A DNA stretch of 64,000 nt, taken from Pseudosulfitobacter pseudonitzschiae. GTDB taxonomy: Bacteria; Pseudomonadota; Alphaproteobacteria; Rhodobacterales; Rhodobacteraceae. The notes beneath the pieces were generated by a model, which saw only the letters and a program-made list of their open reading frames with translations, searched no databases and had not been told where the DNA came from. Where the stretch lies: NCBI RefSeq assembly GCF_900129395.1, contig NZ_FQVP01000008.1:1-64000 (forward strand). Direction: 5' to 3'. Position 1 is the stretch's first letter. Each line of letters begins with the position of its first letter. This document shows, piece after piece, positions 51,608 to 60,712 of this stretch. The translations under genes and the position numbers were made by a program.

Positions 51608-52831
51608 TTAGTCCAGTGACAGCGCCTCAAGCGCGGCCTCGTTTCCGCCCCTTGCCGCCAGCTTGAGATATTTCAGGTATGCTTTGGGGTCGGGATCCAG
51701 GCCGCTTTCACCGATGTAAAGCTGCGCCAGCGCAAAGGCGGCAGAGGCATCGCCGGTCAGGGCGGCTTTCTCCAGAAAGGACTTGGCCTGCAGGGGATCG
51801 CCGGCACCAAGGGTGCCGTCCACCAGCCATTGCCCATAGATGCGCTGGGCGGGGGGATAGCCGGCCTCGGCGGCATCCATTAGCAACGTGCGGCCACGCT
51901 CTATATCGTCCGGGCCAGTGCTGTGCTCGATCAGCATCCGGCCCAGCGAATAGCCGCTGACCATGTCGCCCAGGGCCGTCCCCTGTTCCAGAAGTTCATG
52001 GGCGGCAGCAAGGTCGCGAATGGTATAGGTGCCCGTGCCATAAAGCGTGGCAAGGGCGTTGTAGGCGATCGGATAGTGGTCATCGCGCGCGGCTTTGGTC
52101 AGCAATTCGAACGCGCGTGGGTCGTCTCCCTTGTCATAGGCGCGGCCCAGTTCAAAGCGGATACGCGGCAGCACATCGCCCGCGGCATAGGCGTTCAGAC
52201 AGGCGGTGGTGGCAGTATCGGCGTCCATATCGTCCCAAGCCACGCCCGGCACAGGTGATTCGCCGTCATAGGGGTGTGCAGCCGCCGCGTCACAAGCGGC
52301 GATCCATTCGTCGCGCACCTCTGGTCCGCCTGCGCTGATTTTCTGGGCCTCGCGGGCGGCGTCAACGGCAATGCGCGACCCCGCCAGCGGGAAGGTGGCC
52401 TTTTGGTCGCCTGCCTGCAGGGTCCAGTCGCGCGCGGCCTGAAACAGTTCAACATCCTCGTCCGACAGGAAAAAGCTGTAGGACACCATGTCCGGTGCCT
52501 TGGCCCGCTCGCGGCGCAGTTGATCGCCTGTGACGGTGAGCGTACGGGCCGAACCGTCAGTCATGGTCAGGGTCGATGTGACGCTGTCCTGAAAGTCGGT
52601 TCCGGGGATAACAGCACCAATTGCAGTGTGTTTGCCTTGGGCGACCAGCACCATGATGGCAAAGCTGAAGTCTTCGAGGATAACGCCTGCCGTATGGACA
52701 CCTTCGTCATACAGAAGATCGCCGGGCTGGTGATAGCGCCATTCCTCGAACACAACCTCTTGGCCAGCCGCCAGGCGGGCAGCGGCACATAGCGCCAGGA
52801 CGGCGCAGAAAATTCTAACGATATGCGTCAC
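51608..52831 (-). CDS. Secreted Sel1-like repeat protein
   Basis: This 407-residue protein has a signal peptide (residues 1-23, cleavage near AAGQEV). An N-terminal domain is predicted to be an invasion-associated IalB-like beta domain (VTGDQLRRERA, ATFPLAGSRIAVDA). The C-terminal half consists of four or five Sel1/TPR-type repeats (ALATLYGTGTYTIRDLAAAHELLEQGT, SLGRMLIEHSTGPDDIERG, QRIYGQWLVDGT). It probably mediates protein contacts in the periplasm; the function is unknown. Confidence 0.75.
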   Translation of the reverse strand: MTHIVRIFCAVLALCAAARLAAGQEVVFEEWRYHQPGDLLYDEGVHTAGVILEDFSFAIMVLVAQGKHTAIGAVIPGTDFQDSVTSTLTMTDGSARTLTVTGDQLRRERAKAPDMVSYSFFLSDEDVELFQAARDWTLQAGDQKATFPLAGSRIAVDAAREAQKISAGGPEVRDEWIAACDAAAAHPYDGESPVPGVAWDDMDADTATTACLNAYAAGDVLPRIRFELGRAYDKGDDPRAFELLTKAARDDHYPIAYNALATLYGTGTYTIRDLAAAHELLEQGTALGDMVSGYSLGRMLIEHSTGPDDIERGRTLLMDAAEAGYPPAQRIYGQWLVDGTLGAGDPLQAKSFLEKAALTGDASAAFALAQLYIGESGLDPDPKAYLKYLKLAARGGNEAALEALSLD

Positions 52832-53070
52832 CAGATTGGTCCTTGTTGCGGCGTCAGCCTAGTTTAAAGAGGGCTCGGGGCTGCGCGCAAGTTAAGCAGC
52901 ATTCAGTTTGCGGTCGGGATCATGTCAGCCATGCGTTGAAATCCGCTCTTTGGCTTGCTACCTTAAGAGCATATCCCAGCGCCGGGGACCTGACGGCGCG
53001 TATCTAGGAGGGCAATGTCCTGTCAATCCACACAACGTCGGCACCGGCTGCCGGCCACACGGGCGCACTG

Positions 53071-53436
53071 ATGAGCGCCGCAGCACCCGAAGCAGGCAGC
53101 GATGCGCAGCTGGCTTTGATCCTTTCTTCCCTTTCCGATGACAAAGCCGAAGATGTCGTGCAGATCAACCTGCAGGGCAAGACGGCCTTTGGCGACTATA
53201 TGGTCGTCTGCTCGGGCAGGTCATCGCGTCAGGTTTCCGCCATTGCCGAAAAGCTGTTGGTGCGCCTGAAAGAGGCATTCGGCCGCCCCGCGCGGATCGA
53301 AGGCAAGGACACGGGCGACTGGGTTCTGGTCGACACGGGTGACGTGATCGTTCACGTGTTCCGTCCCGAAGTGCGCGAGTTCTACCAGCTTGAAAAGATG
53401 TGGTTGGGCACAGGCGAAACACCCGCCGCCAGCTGA
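53071..53436 (+). CDS. rsfS: Ribosomal silencing factor RsfS
   Basis: This 121-residue RsfS/Iojap protein contains LSSLSDDKAEDVVQINLQGK, FGDYMVVCSGRSSRQVSAI, GRPARIEGKDTGDWVLVDTGDVIVHVF and REFYQLEKMW. It binds uL14 on the large ribosomal subunit and blocks subunit joining in starvation. The neighbour rlmH follows 7 bases later, a very conserved pair. Confidence 0.95.
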   Translation: MSAAAPEAGSDAQLALILSSLSDDKAEDVVQINLQGKTAFGDYMVVCSGRSSRQVSAIAEKLLVRLKEAFGRPARIEGKDTGDWVLVDTGDVIVHVFRPEVREFYQLEKMWLGTGETPAAS

Positions 53437-53443
53437 CGCATCT

Positions 53444-53914
53444 ATGAAAGTTCATATCATTGCCGTGGGGCGCCTGCGTGGCGGCCCCGAGGCTGATCTT
53501 ATTTCTGACTACCTGACACGATTCGACCGCACCGGACGGGCCCTGAGCCTGGGTCCGGCGCAGGTCGTTGAAGTTGACGACCGCAAGGGCGGTGGCATGG
53601 CCGCCGAGGCCGAGCTGTTGCGCCGCGCGGTGCCAAAGGGTGCTTTGCTGGCCGTGATGGACGAACGGGGCCGGGTGGAATCATCGCCAAAGTTTGCCGA
53701 GCGCCTGGCCGGATGGCGCGACGGCGGGCGGTCCGATCTGGCGCTGGTGATTGGCGGGGCCGACGGGATCGACCCGTCGCTGCGCGCCGAGGCGGATTTT
53801 GCGCTGTCTTTCGGGGCGATGGTCTGGCCGCACATGCTGGTGCGCGTGATGCTGGCCGAGCAGTTATACCGCGCCGCGTCCATCCTGGCCGGTGCGCCCT
53901 ATCATCGGGATTAG
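53444..53914 (+). CDS. rlmH: 23S rRNA pseudouridine(1915)-N3-methyltransferase RlmH
   Basis: This 156-residue SPOUT methyltransferase contains MKVHIIAVGRLRGGPEADL, LDERG-type loop (VMDERGRVESS), LALVIGGADGIDPSLR and the C-terminal trefoil knot WPHMLVRVMLAEQLYRAASILAGAPYHRD. It methylates m3-Psi1915. The start at 53444 is the family start. It overlaps nothing but sits 7 bases after rsfS. Confidence 0.96.
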   Translation: MKVHIIAVGRLRGGPEADLISDYLTRFDRTGRALSLGPAQVVEVDDRKGGGMAAEAELLRRAVPKGALLAVMDERGRVESSPKFAERLAGWRDGGRSDLALVIGGADGIDPSLRAEADFALSFGAMVWPHMLVRVMLAEQLYRAASILAGAPYHRD

Positions 53915-53980
53915 GTTGGGGCGCTGTCCCAGTCTTCTGGGTGCACCCCTGCATTTTTGCCAGAGCAGACAGCGCGCCGT

Positions 53981-54685
53981 CTACTTTGACGAGGCTGTGC
54001 CCATCAGGATCTTGCGCGAATGGGACGCAAACTCGCGCCGCCAGATCACGCCAAGCGTGAAGGCGGTGGCGATCATCAGCGGGACCGGCCCCAGCAGCCA
54101 GGCCGCCATGGCGATGCCGAAATAGACCGCGCGCAGGCCGCGGTTGAAGCTGCGGGCGGCGGTAATGTTGATTTCGGCGGATTGGTTGGCGCGGGGCAGG
54201 GTCGTCGGGTCGTTCGGATCATTGGGCACCGAGGCCATTACCACGGCGGCATAGCCGAACAGTCGGTTGGACCAGACGAATTTCAGGAATGCATTTGTCA
54301 GGAACAGGCTGATGATCAGCAGCTTTGCCTCCCATACAAAGATGGGTTCGGACACCAGAACCAGATCGTTGGCGATATCGGTGATATGCTCGGCATTGCC
54401 GATCATCGCCAGTGCGCCACCGATGGCAATGGCCGAGGTCGAGGCGAAGAACGCAGTGCTTTGACGCAGGCTGGCCAGAATTTGCGCGTCGAAGATGCGG
54501 GGGGAACGGGTGATCATCTGGACCATCCATTCGCGGCGGTAGCCTGCCATGATGCGCGCAGTTGACGGGTGTTTGGATGTGGTGCTTTCAACGCGCCAGC
54601 CAATCAGCAGCCACGCCGTGACAAGCAGGGCGAGGGCCACGTAGTCAAGCGTGCCAAACAGGGCGAGGCGGTTGGTCCAAGTCAT
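53981..54685 (-). CDS. DUF599 membrane protein
   Basis: This 234-residue protein has four hydrophobic segments: YVALALLVTAWLLIGW near the N-terminus, TSAIAIGGALAMIG, LLIISLFLTNAFLKF, and GIAMAAWLLGPVPLMIATAF near the end. It carries the DUF599 signature RIFDAQILASLRQSTAFFAST and NITAARSFNRGLRAVYF. The family is of unknown function. The start at 54685 was chosen over an upstream in-frame Met. It is divergent from glcD. Confidence 0.85.
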   Translation of the reverse strand: MTWTNRLALFGTLDYVALALLVTAWLLIGWRVESTTSKHPSTARIMAGYRREWMVQMITRSPRIFDAQILASLRQSTAFFASTSAIAIGGALAMIGNAEHITDIANDLVLVSEPIFVWEAKLLIISLFLTNAFLKFVWSNRLFGYAAVVMASVPNDPNDPTTLPRANQSAEINITAARSFNRGLRAVYFGIAMAAWLLGPVPLMIATAFTLGVIWRREFASHSRKILMGTASSK

Positions 54686-54730
54686 GCTAGAGTGATAGGG
54701 TGTAGCCCGGCCCCTTGTCACGCGGTGAAA

Positions 54731-54751
54731 TTGGTAATATTATTTTACCAA
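54731..54751. promoter_or_regulatory. Palindromic operator upstream of glcD
   Basis: TTGGTAA (54731-54737) and TTACCAA (54745-54751) form a perfect 7-base dyad with a 7-base AT spacer, just ahead of the AGGAGG site of glcD. The T-GGT-ACC-A core resembles FadR-subfamily GntR operators (GlcC, PdhR, LldR type). No GntR regulator gene is adjacent. Function is inferred. Confidence 0.65.
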
Positions 54752-54765
54752 TAGGAGGAATTGCC

Positions 54766-56214
54766 ATGGAAATGCCGATCCCGAACGCTGCTGTTCTGGC
54801 CCGCAAGGACCGTGTGGTTGCTCGGTTGTTGCAGGTTTTGCCTGCCGACGCCGTGATCAGCGACGTGGCCGAGACGCGCGCTTATGAATGTGACGCGCTG
54901 ACCGCCTATAAATGCGCGCCTATGGTGGCGGTGTTGCCCGCTTCGACGCAGGAAGTCTCGGATGTGCTGCGCATTTGCCATGAAGAGGGCGTGCCCGTGG
55001 TGCCACGGGGGTCGGGAACCTCGCTGGCCGGTGGCGCGCTGCCTACGGCGGATTGCGTTATTCTGGGCGTGGCGCGAATGAATGACGTGATCGAAACGGA
55101 TTACGCCAACCGGATCATCCGCGTGCAGACAGGGCGCACTAACCTGAGCGTCACGGGAGCGGTCGAGGAAGACGGGTTTTTCTATGCGCCCGATCCATCT
55201 AGCCAACTGGCCTGTGCCATTGCCGGCAATATCGCGATGAACAGCGGCGGGGCGCACTGTCTGAAATACGGGGTGACCACCAACAACCTGATGGGGGTCA
55301 CGCTGGTGCAGATGGATGGCACCGTGGTCGAGATCGGCGGCGGCTATCTGGACGCGGGCGGGCTGGACCTGTTGGGGGTGATCTGCGGGTCCGAAGGGCA
55401 GCTGGGTGTGGTGACCGAGGCAACCTTGCGCATCCTGCACAAGCCCGAGGGCGCGCGGCCCGTGTTGATGGGCTTTGACGACAACGAGGTGGCGGGGGCC
55501 TGCGTGTCGGACATCATCAAGGCGGGCGTTCTGCCGGTGGCGATCGAGTTTATGGATCGCCCCTGTATCGAGGCGACCGAAGCCTTTGCCGGGGCCGGAT
55601 ACCCGGATTGCGAGGCCTTGTTGATCGTCGAGGTCGAAGGTTCGGACGCCGAGATTGACGACCAGCTGGCGCGGATCATGGAAATCGCCCGGCGACACAA
55701 TCCGGTCGAGTTGCGCGAAAGTAAGTCGCCCGAGGAAAGCGCCCGCATCTGGCTGGGGCGCAAGAGTGCCTTCGGCGCGATGGGGCAGATCAACGATTAT
55801 ATGTGTCTGGATGGGACGATTCCGGTATCATCGCTGCCCTTTGTGCTGCGGCGCATCGGCGAGATGTCGGCGGAATACGGGCTGCGGGTGGGCAATGTCT
55901 TTCACGCAGGCGACGGCAATATGCACCCGCTGATCCTGTTCGATGCCAACAAGCCGGGTGATCTGGAACTGTGCGAGACCTTTGGCGCCGAGGTGCTAAA
56001 ACTGTGCGTTGAAGTGGGCGGCTGTCTCACCGGCGAGCATGGTGTCGGCATTGAAAAACGCGATCTGATGCATGTGCAGTACACGATGGACGACCTTGAG
56101 GCCCAGATGGCGGTGAAGGATGTGTTCGATCCGCAATGGTTGTTGAACCCTGCCAAGGTCTTTCCGCTGGACGCCTCGGACGCGCGCCGCAGGATCGAGA
56201 TGGCGGCGCAATAG
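54766..56214 (+). CDS. glcD: Glycolate oxidase subunit GlcD (FAD)
   Basis: This 482-residue FAD-linked oxidase has a BFAD_4 domain (VPVVPRGSGTSLAGGALP near 85-102 and YAPDPSSQLACAIAGNIAMN). The C-terminal cap holds GNVFHAGDGNMHPLILFD and LTGEHGVGIEKRD. It oxidises glycolate or D-lactate to glyoxylate or pyruvate. The ATG at 54766 follows an AGGAGG site; an in-frame ATG 17 codons upstream precedes the operator. First gene of glcD-glcE-(membrane)-glcF. Confidence 0.95.
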   Translation: MEMPIPNAAVLARKDRVVARLLQVLPADAVISDVAETRAYECDALTAYKCAPMVAVLPASTQEVSDVLRICHEEGVPVVPRGSGTSLAGGALPTADCVILGVARMNDVIETDYANRIIRVQTGRTNLSVTGAVEEDGFFYAPDPSSQLACAIAGNIAMNSGGAHCLKYGVTTNNLMGVTLVQMDGTVVEIGGGYLDAGGLDLLGVICGSEGQLGVVTEATLRILHKPEGARPVLMGFDDNEVAGACVSDIIKAGVLPVAIEFMDRPCIEATEAFAGAGYPDCEALLIVEVEGSDAEIDDQLARIMEIARRHNPVELRESKSPEESARIWLGRKSAFGAMGQINDYMCLDGTIPVSSLPFVLRRIGEMSAEYGLRVGNVFHAGDGNMHPLILFDANKPGDLELCETFGAEVLKLCVEVGGCLTGEHGVGIEKRDLMHVQYTMDDLEAQMAVKDVFDPQWLLNPAKVFPLDASDARRRIEMAAQ

Positions 56215-56259
56215 GGGGCCAGCCCCCTGACCCCCCGGGATAATTGGAGCCATGAGAAG

Positions 56260-57375
56260 ATGATGACACCGCAGAGCGAAGAAGAGCTGGCCGGGATGAT
56301 TGCCGGGGCGACGGGGCCACTGGCCGTGCAGGGCGGTGGCACGCGCGGTTTTGCGGGGGCGGGCGAAGTGCTGTGTTCTGCAGGGCTGGCCGGCATCACG
56401 CTGTACGAGCCGGGGGCACTGACGCTGGTGGCAGGCGCCGGCACGCCGGTGCCTGAGATCGAGGCGGCGCTGGCGGCGGAACACCAGCGGTTGGCGTTCG
56501 AGCCGATGGACCACCGTGCGCTCTTGGGCACGACAGGCACCCCGACCATTGGCGGGGTGATGGCCGCCAATGTCAGCGGACCGCGGCGGATCGCGGTGGG
56601 CGCTGCCCGTGATTTTGCGCTGGGCGTGCGGTTCGTCGATGGTTCGGGGCGGATCGTGAAGAACGGCGGGCGGGTGATGAAGAACGTCACCGGCTATGAC
56701 CTGGTCAAGTTGATGTGCGGGTCGTTTGGCACCTTGGGTGTGCTCAGCGAGATTTCGATGAAAGTGCTGCCTGCGCCCGAAACCGAAGCCAGTCTGGTGA
56801 TCGGCACGGACCGCGCCGACCACGCGGTGGCGGCGCTGTCGCGCGCCTTGGGATCACCTTTCGAGGTCACAGGAGCGGCGTTTTTGCCGAACCGGGGCGC
56901 GGTGGTGCGGATTGAGGGATTTGAAACCTCTGTCGCCTATCGATTGGGGGCGCTCGAGGGAATTTTGGGCGGCTTTGGTGAAATCGAACGGCTGAACGCC
57001 GATGCGTCGCAAACCCTGTGGCGCGGGGTGCGGGACGTGCGGCCCTTTGTCGACCGCGACGGGGATGTGTGGCGTGTGTCGGTCAAACCCGGGGATGCGC
57101 CCAGGATTGTCGCCGCATTGCCCGAGGGGGCGGACTTTATGCTGGATTGGGGCGGCGGCCTGATTTGGGTGCTGTGTGCTGCAGGCACGGATTTGCGCGC
57201 GAAAATCGCGCCGTTTGCGGGACATGCGACCCTTGTGCGGGCCGACGCGGACGTGCGCGCGCGGCTGGGTGTGTTCCAGCCCGAGGCACCTGCATTGGCC
57301 GCATTGACCCAAGGTGTGCGTGCGCGGTTCGACCCGCGCGGGGTGCTGAACGGTGGCGGGGTGAAAGCGGCCTGA
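56260..57375 (+). CDS. glcE: Glycolate oxidase subunit GlcE (FAD)
   Basis: This 371-residue FAD-binding subunit contains GPLAVQGGGTRGF, FEPMDHRALLGTTGTPTIGG, ANVSGPRRIAVGAARD and the VMKNVTGYDLVKLMCGS motif. It is shorter than GlcD and lacks part of its cap, as usual. It stops with TGATG overlapping the start of the small membrane-protein gene. GlcDEF form a membrane-associated complex. Confidence 0.93.
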   Translation: MMTPQSEEELAGMIAGATGPLAVQGGGTRGFAGAGEVLCSAGLAGITLYEPGALTLVAGAGTPVPEIEAALAAEHQRLAFEPMDHRALLGTTGTPTIGGVMAANVSGPRRIAVGAARDFALGVRFVDGSGRIVKNGGRVMKNVTGYDLVKLMCGSFGTLGVLSEISMKVLPAPETEASLVIGTDRADHAVAALSRALGSPFEVTGAAFLPNRGAVVRIEGFETSVAYRLGALEGILGGFGEIERLNADASQTLWRGVRDVRPFVDRDGDVWRVSVKPGDAPRIVAALPEGADFMLDWGGGLIWVLCAAGTDLRAKIAPFAGHATLVRADADVRARLGVFQPEAPALAALTQGVRARFDPRGVLNGGGVKAA

Positions 57376-57743
57376 TGGTGTTCTGGATCGCTCTTTTCGT
57401 GGTGATCTTTGGCTTTGGTCCGTGGGCGTTCCTGCGGCTGATGCATCTGACGCCATCCTCTGCCGTTTTTGCCAGGCTCGTCGCCTTTACGGTGATGGCA
57501 GCGGCGGCAAGCCTGTGGTTGCGATTTCTGGCACCGGTTCCTTGGGGCGTGAATGTCTGGGCGACGTGGACCGGCATGATCCTGATCTGGACAGCGTGGA
57601 TCGCGGTGCTGGCGCTGGCGGCGCTGGCCTTGCGGCAGATGGATCAGGGCCCCGCAATGCGACGCTGGACCGGTGTGATCGGTGCAATGGGCACAACGGT
57701 GCCATGGTTCGGTCTGGCCTCGGCCCGGCTGATGAGCAGTTGA
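57375..57743 (+). CDS. Small membrane protein between glcE and glcF
   Basis: This 122-residue protein has four hydrophobic segments, beginning MVFWIALFVVIFGFGPWAFLRL. It contains no recognised motif. It overlaps the glcE stop by one base (TGATG) and ends 10 bases before glcF, so it is translated with the glycolate oxidase. It may be a membrane anchor or assembly factor, but that is inferred. Confidence 0.75.
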   Translation: MVFWIALFVVIFGFGPWAFLRLMHLTPSSAVFARLVAFTVMAAAASLWLRFLAPVPWGVNVWATWTGMILIWTAWIAVLALAALALRQMDQGPAMRRWTGVIGAMGTTVPWFGLASARLMSS

Positions 57744-57753
57744 AAGAGAGACG

Positions 57754-59142
57754 ATGCAAACGACATTCACGCCCGAACAGTTGCAGGATCCAAAGATTCA
57801 GCGCGCCAACCAGATCCTGCGGTCTTGTGTGCATTGCGGATTCTGCACCGCCACCTGTCCCACGTACCAGGTGCTTGGCGATGAATTGGACAGCCCGCGC
57901 GGGCGCATTTACCTGATCAAGGACATGCTGGAAAACGAACGGGTGCCGGATGCCAAGACGGTGGGGCACATTGACCGTTGCCTGTCGTGTCTGGCGTGTA
58001 TGACGACCTGCCCGTCGGGGGTGCATTACATGCATCTGGTGGATCAGGCGCGGGAATACATCGAGGATCACTACAAACGCCCGTTCAGCGACCGCGCCCT
58101 CCGTTGGGTTCTGGCGCGGGTGCTGCCCTATCCCACGCGGTTCCGGGTCGCTCTGTTGGGCGCCAAGATGGCGCGTCCCTTTGCACGTCTGCTGCCCGAC
58201 CCGCGTCTGCGCGCGATGATCGCGATGGCACCGAAACAGGTGCCGCCCGTCAGCCGCAATGACGACCCGCAAAGCTTTGCGCCGGTCGCGCCCCGGATCA
58301 AGCGTGTGGCGCTGATGACCGGCTGTGCGCAAAAGGCGCTGAACACGGACATCAACGACGCCACGATCCGCCTGCTGACACGGCTGGGCTGCGAGGTGGT
58401 TGTGGCCAAGGGTGCGGGATGTTGCGGGGCGCTTACGCACCACATGGGCAAAAGCGACGAAAGCCACGCGGCGGCGGCTAAAAACATCACGGCCTGGGCC
58501 GCTGAAATGGACGGCGAGGGGCTGGATGCGATTGTGATCAACACCTCGGGCTGTGGCACCACCGTAAAGGACTATGGCCATATGTTCGCGCGCACCGACA
58601 TGGAAGGTGATGCCAGGCGCGTGGCCGAAAAGGCGATGGATATCAGCGAGTTGTTGTTGCAGTTGATGACGCCGGAACATATCGTGCGCAGCCCGAACAT
58701 GGCGGCGATGGGCATCGCAGGGACGGATGCCTCGGGGCCGGGTGACAGTGATCGTGCGGTCACCGTTGCCTATCACGCGGCCTGTTCGTTGCAGCATGGT
58801 CAACAGATCAAGACCCACCCAAAGACATTGCTCAAGATGGTCGGATTTGGCGTGGTCGAACCCGCCGACAGCCACCTGTGTTGCGGTTCGGCAGGCACCT
58901 ACAACCTGATGCAGCCCGAAATTTCGGCGCAGTTGAAAGCCCGCAAGGTCCGCACGCTCGAAGCCAAAAAACCAGACATCATTGCGGCTGGCAACATCGG
59001 GTGCATGATGCAGATCGGCAGTGCCACGGGGATACCCATTGTGCACACGGTCGAATTGTTGGATTGGGCCACCGGTGGCCCAAAGCCGCCTGCGCTGGCG
59101 CGCGCAACAGACAGTACACCATCGGTGCCGATTTTGCGCTGA
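57754..59142 (+). CDS. glcF: Glycolate oxidase iron-sulfur subunit GlcF
   Basis: This 462-residue protein has two [4Fe-4S] ferredoxin motifs (Cys25, 28, 31, 35 in CVHCGFCTATCP; Cys76, 79, 82, 86 in CLSCLACMTTCP). Two CCG domains follow (GAGCCGALTHHMG, NTSGCGTTVKDYG and LCCGSAGTYN). It passes electrons from GlcDE toward the quinone pool. The length is as expected. Confidence 0.96.
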   Translation: MQTTFTPEQLQDPKIQRANQILRSCVHCGFCTATCPTYQVLGDELDSPRGRIYLIKDMLENERVPDAKTVGHIDRCLSCLACMTTCPSGVHYMHLVDQAREYIEDHYKRPFSDRALRWVLARVLPYPTRFRVALLGAKMARPFARLLPDPRLRAMIAMAPKQVPPVSRNDDPQSFAPVAPRIKRVALMTGCAQKALNTDINDATIRLLTRLGCEVVVAKGAGCCGALTHHMGKSDESHAAAAKNITAWAAEMDGEGLDAIVINTSGCGTTVKDYGHMFARTDMEGDARRVAEKAMDISELLLQLMTPEHIVRSPNMAAMGIAGTDASGPGDSDRAVTVAYHAACSLQHGQQIKTHPKTLLKMVGFGVVEPADSHLCCGSAGTYNLMQPEISAQLKARKVRTLEAKKPDIIAAGNIGCMMQIGSATGIPIVHTVELLDWATGGPKPPALARATDSTPSVPILR

Positions 59143-59210
59143 TTTTCAGCCTTGCCATAATGTCGCCGTATGACGCAGTTAGCCGGGTGCGATACCTTTA
59201 GGAGAAATCG

Positions 59211-60023
59211 ATGCGGCGCTGGATGTCCCTGTCACTTTTGGCCCTTGTGACCACCTCTGCGGCCTTTGCGCAGGACGCACAACTGCGCCGCCTTGAGACG
59301 ACGAACACCGGCCGTGAATGGGAAGCTGTCGGGCGGCTGGATATGGACGGGAGCGGGTTTTGCACCGGCGCGCTGATTGCGCCCAACCTGGTGCTGACGG
59401 CGGCGCATTGCCTGTTCGACAAACGCACCAAACAGCGCATCGACCATGACAAGATCGAATTTCTCGCCGGTTGGCGCAACGGGCGCGCATCGGCCTATCG
59501 CAATGTGCGCCGTGCCGTGGTGCATCCGGCCTATGTTTATGACGGGGCGGTGTCGTCTGAGCGTGTGCGCAACGACCTGGCGCTGCTCGAGTTGAGCCAG
59601 CCCATTCGCAACACCACCATCCGCCCTTTTGGCACGGCAGTGCGGCCTGCGACCGGCGACAGCGTGGGCGTGGTCAGCTATGCGAAATCGCGATCAGAGG
59701 TGCCTTCACTGCAAGAGGTCTGCACCGTGCTGTCGCGGCAGGAGGGCGTGTTGATCACCTCGTGCAGTGTCGATTTCGGTTCGTCCGGTGCGCCGATTTT
59801 TACCTTTGACGACGGCGAGGCCAGCATTGTGTCCGTTGTTTCCGCCAAGGCTGAATTGGACGGAAAAAACGTATCTCTGGGCACATCTCTGGGCGAGCCG
59901 TTGGAGGAGTTGCGCGCCGAACTGCTGGCAGGCAGCGGTTTTCAACAGGGGGCATCGCCCTCGGCCAGCCGTGTTCGCGTGGGCGTTCGCAACGACACCG
60001 GCGCGAAATTCATCAAGCCCTGA
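59211..60023 (+). CDS. Secreted trypsin-like serine peptidase with a variant active-site loop
   Basis: This 270-residue S1-family protein has a signal peptide (MRRWMSLSLLALVTTSAAFA). The catalytic His66 (LTAAHCLFD) and Asp122 (NDLALLEL) are clear. The Ser loop reads DFGSSGAPIF: the Ser is in place (about residue 192), but the Asp before it in GDSGGP is replaced by Ser and the last Gly by Ala. It may be an active trypsin-like protease with altered specificity, or a pseudoprotease. No transmembrane segment beyond the signal peptide. Confidence 0.82.
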   Translation: MRRWMSLSLLALVTTSAAFAQDAQLRRLETTNTGREWEAVGRLDMDGSGFCTGALIAPNLVLTAAHCLFDKRTKQRIDHDKIEFLAGWRNGRASAYRNVRRAVVHPAYVYDGAVSSERVRNDLALLELSQPIRNTTIRPFGTAVRPATGDSVGVVSYAKSRSEVPSLQEVCTVLSRQEGVLITSCSVDFGSSGAPIFTFDDGEASIVSVVSAKAELDGKNVSLGTSLGEPLEELRAELLAGSGFQQGASPSASRVRVGVRNDTGAKFIKP

Positions 60024-60186
60024 GCGCCTGCGCAAAACGCGGTTGCAACAGGTCTTGAAACCGCAAGATCCATCCCCACATTTGGTCTGCCGGAACGCCT
60101 GAACAGGGTTCTGGCAACTGCAAAACGGGTCCGTCCATGGATGGAGGGCCCGACATGAAATCGCTCACTCTAAGAGGATGACACAT

Positions 60187-60657
60187 ATGCGAACTTTTGA
60201 TTTTGCACCGCTTTACCGCTCGACCGTCGGCTTTGACCAGATTGCTGACATGATGGACCGGGTTCTGACCAACGACCACGCGCAGAACAGCTATCCGCCC
60301 TACAACATCGAGAAAACCGACGACGATGCCTATCGCATCTCGATTGCCGTCGCTGGCTTCTCGGATCAAGATCTTTCGGTGGAAGTGCGCGAAAAAGCGT
60401 TGATCGTCTCGGCGCGCAAGGCAGACGAAGACAGCAACCGCAGCTATCTGCACCGCGGCATCGCCACCCGCGCATTTGAACGCCGGTTCCATCTGGCGGA
60501 TCATGTGGTCGTGACAGGCGCGTCCCATGCTGATGGTATGCTGCATATTGACCTGCAACGCGAAGTGCCCGAAGCACTGAAACCCCGCCAGATCGAGATT
60601 TCGGCGGCGACCAAGTCGATTGGCAAGGATGTCGTTGACGCAAAGTCGGTGAACTAA
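60187..60657 (+). CDS. Small heat-shock protein, Hsp20/IbpA type
   Basis: This 156-residue chaperone has the alpha-crystallin domain near 36-130: NSYPPYNIEKTDDDAYRISI, VAGFSDQDLSVEVREKALIV, and the conserved end RAFERRFHLADHVVVTGASH followed by GMLHIDL. It holds unfolding proteins in an ATP-independent way. The ATG at 60187 was chosen because AAGAGG lies about nine bases upstream; an ATG at 60178 is too close to it. A terminator follows. Confidence 0.92.
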   Translation: MRTFDFAPLYRSTVGFDQIADMMDRVLTNDHAQNSYPPYNIEKTDDDAYRISIAVAGFSDQDLSVEVREKALIVSARKADEDSNRSYLHRGIATRAFERRFHLADHVVVTGASHADGMLHIDLQREVPEALKPRQIEISAATKSIGKDVVDAKSVN

Positions 60658-60681
60658 ACCAAGCCTGACACTGATGCTTTT

Positions 60682-60712
60682 GGCCCGTGCGCATTTGCGT
60701 GCGGGCCTTTTT
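60682..60712 (+). terminator. Rho-independent terminator after hsp20
   Basis: GGCCCG and CGGGCC frame a longer, imperfect stem (60682-60707) followed by five T. It lies 25 bases past the stop codon. Confidence 0.8.

Noticed and set aside
57487-59046. Long minus-strand frame opposite glcF
   Set aside because: Rich in His/Arg/Gly and antisense to the clear GlcF cysteine motifs; a shadow.
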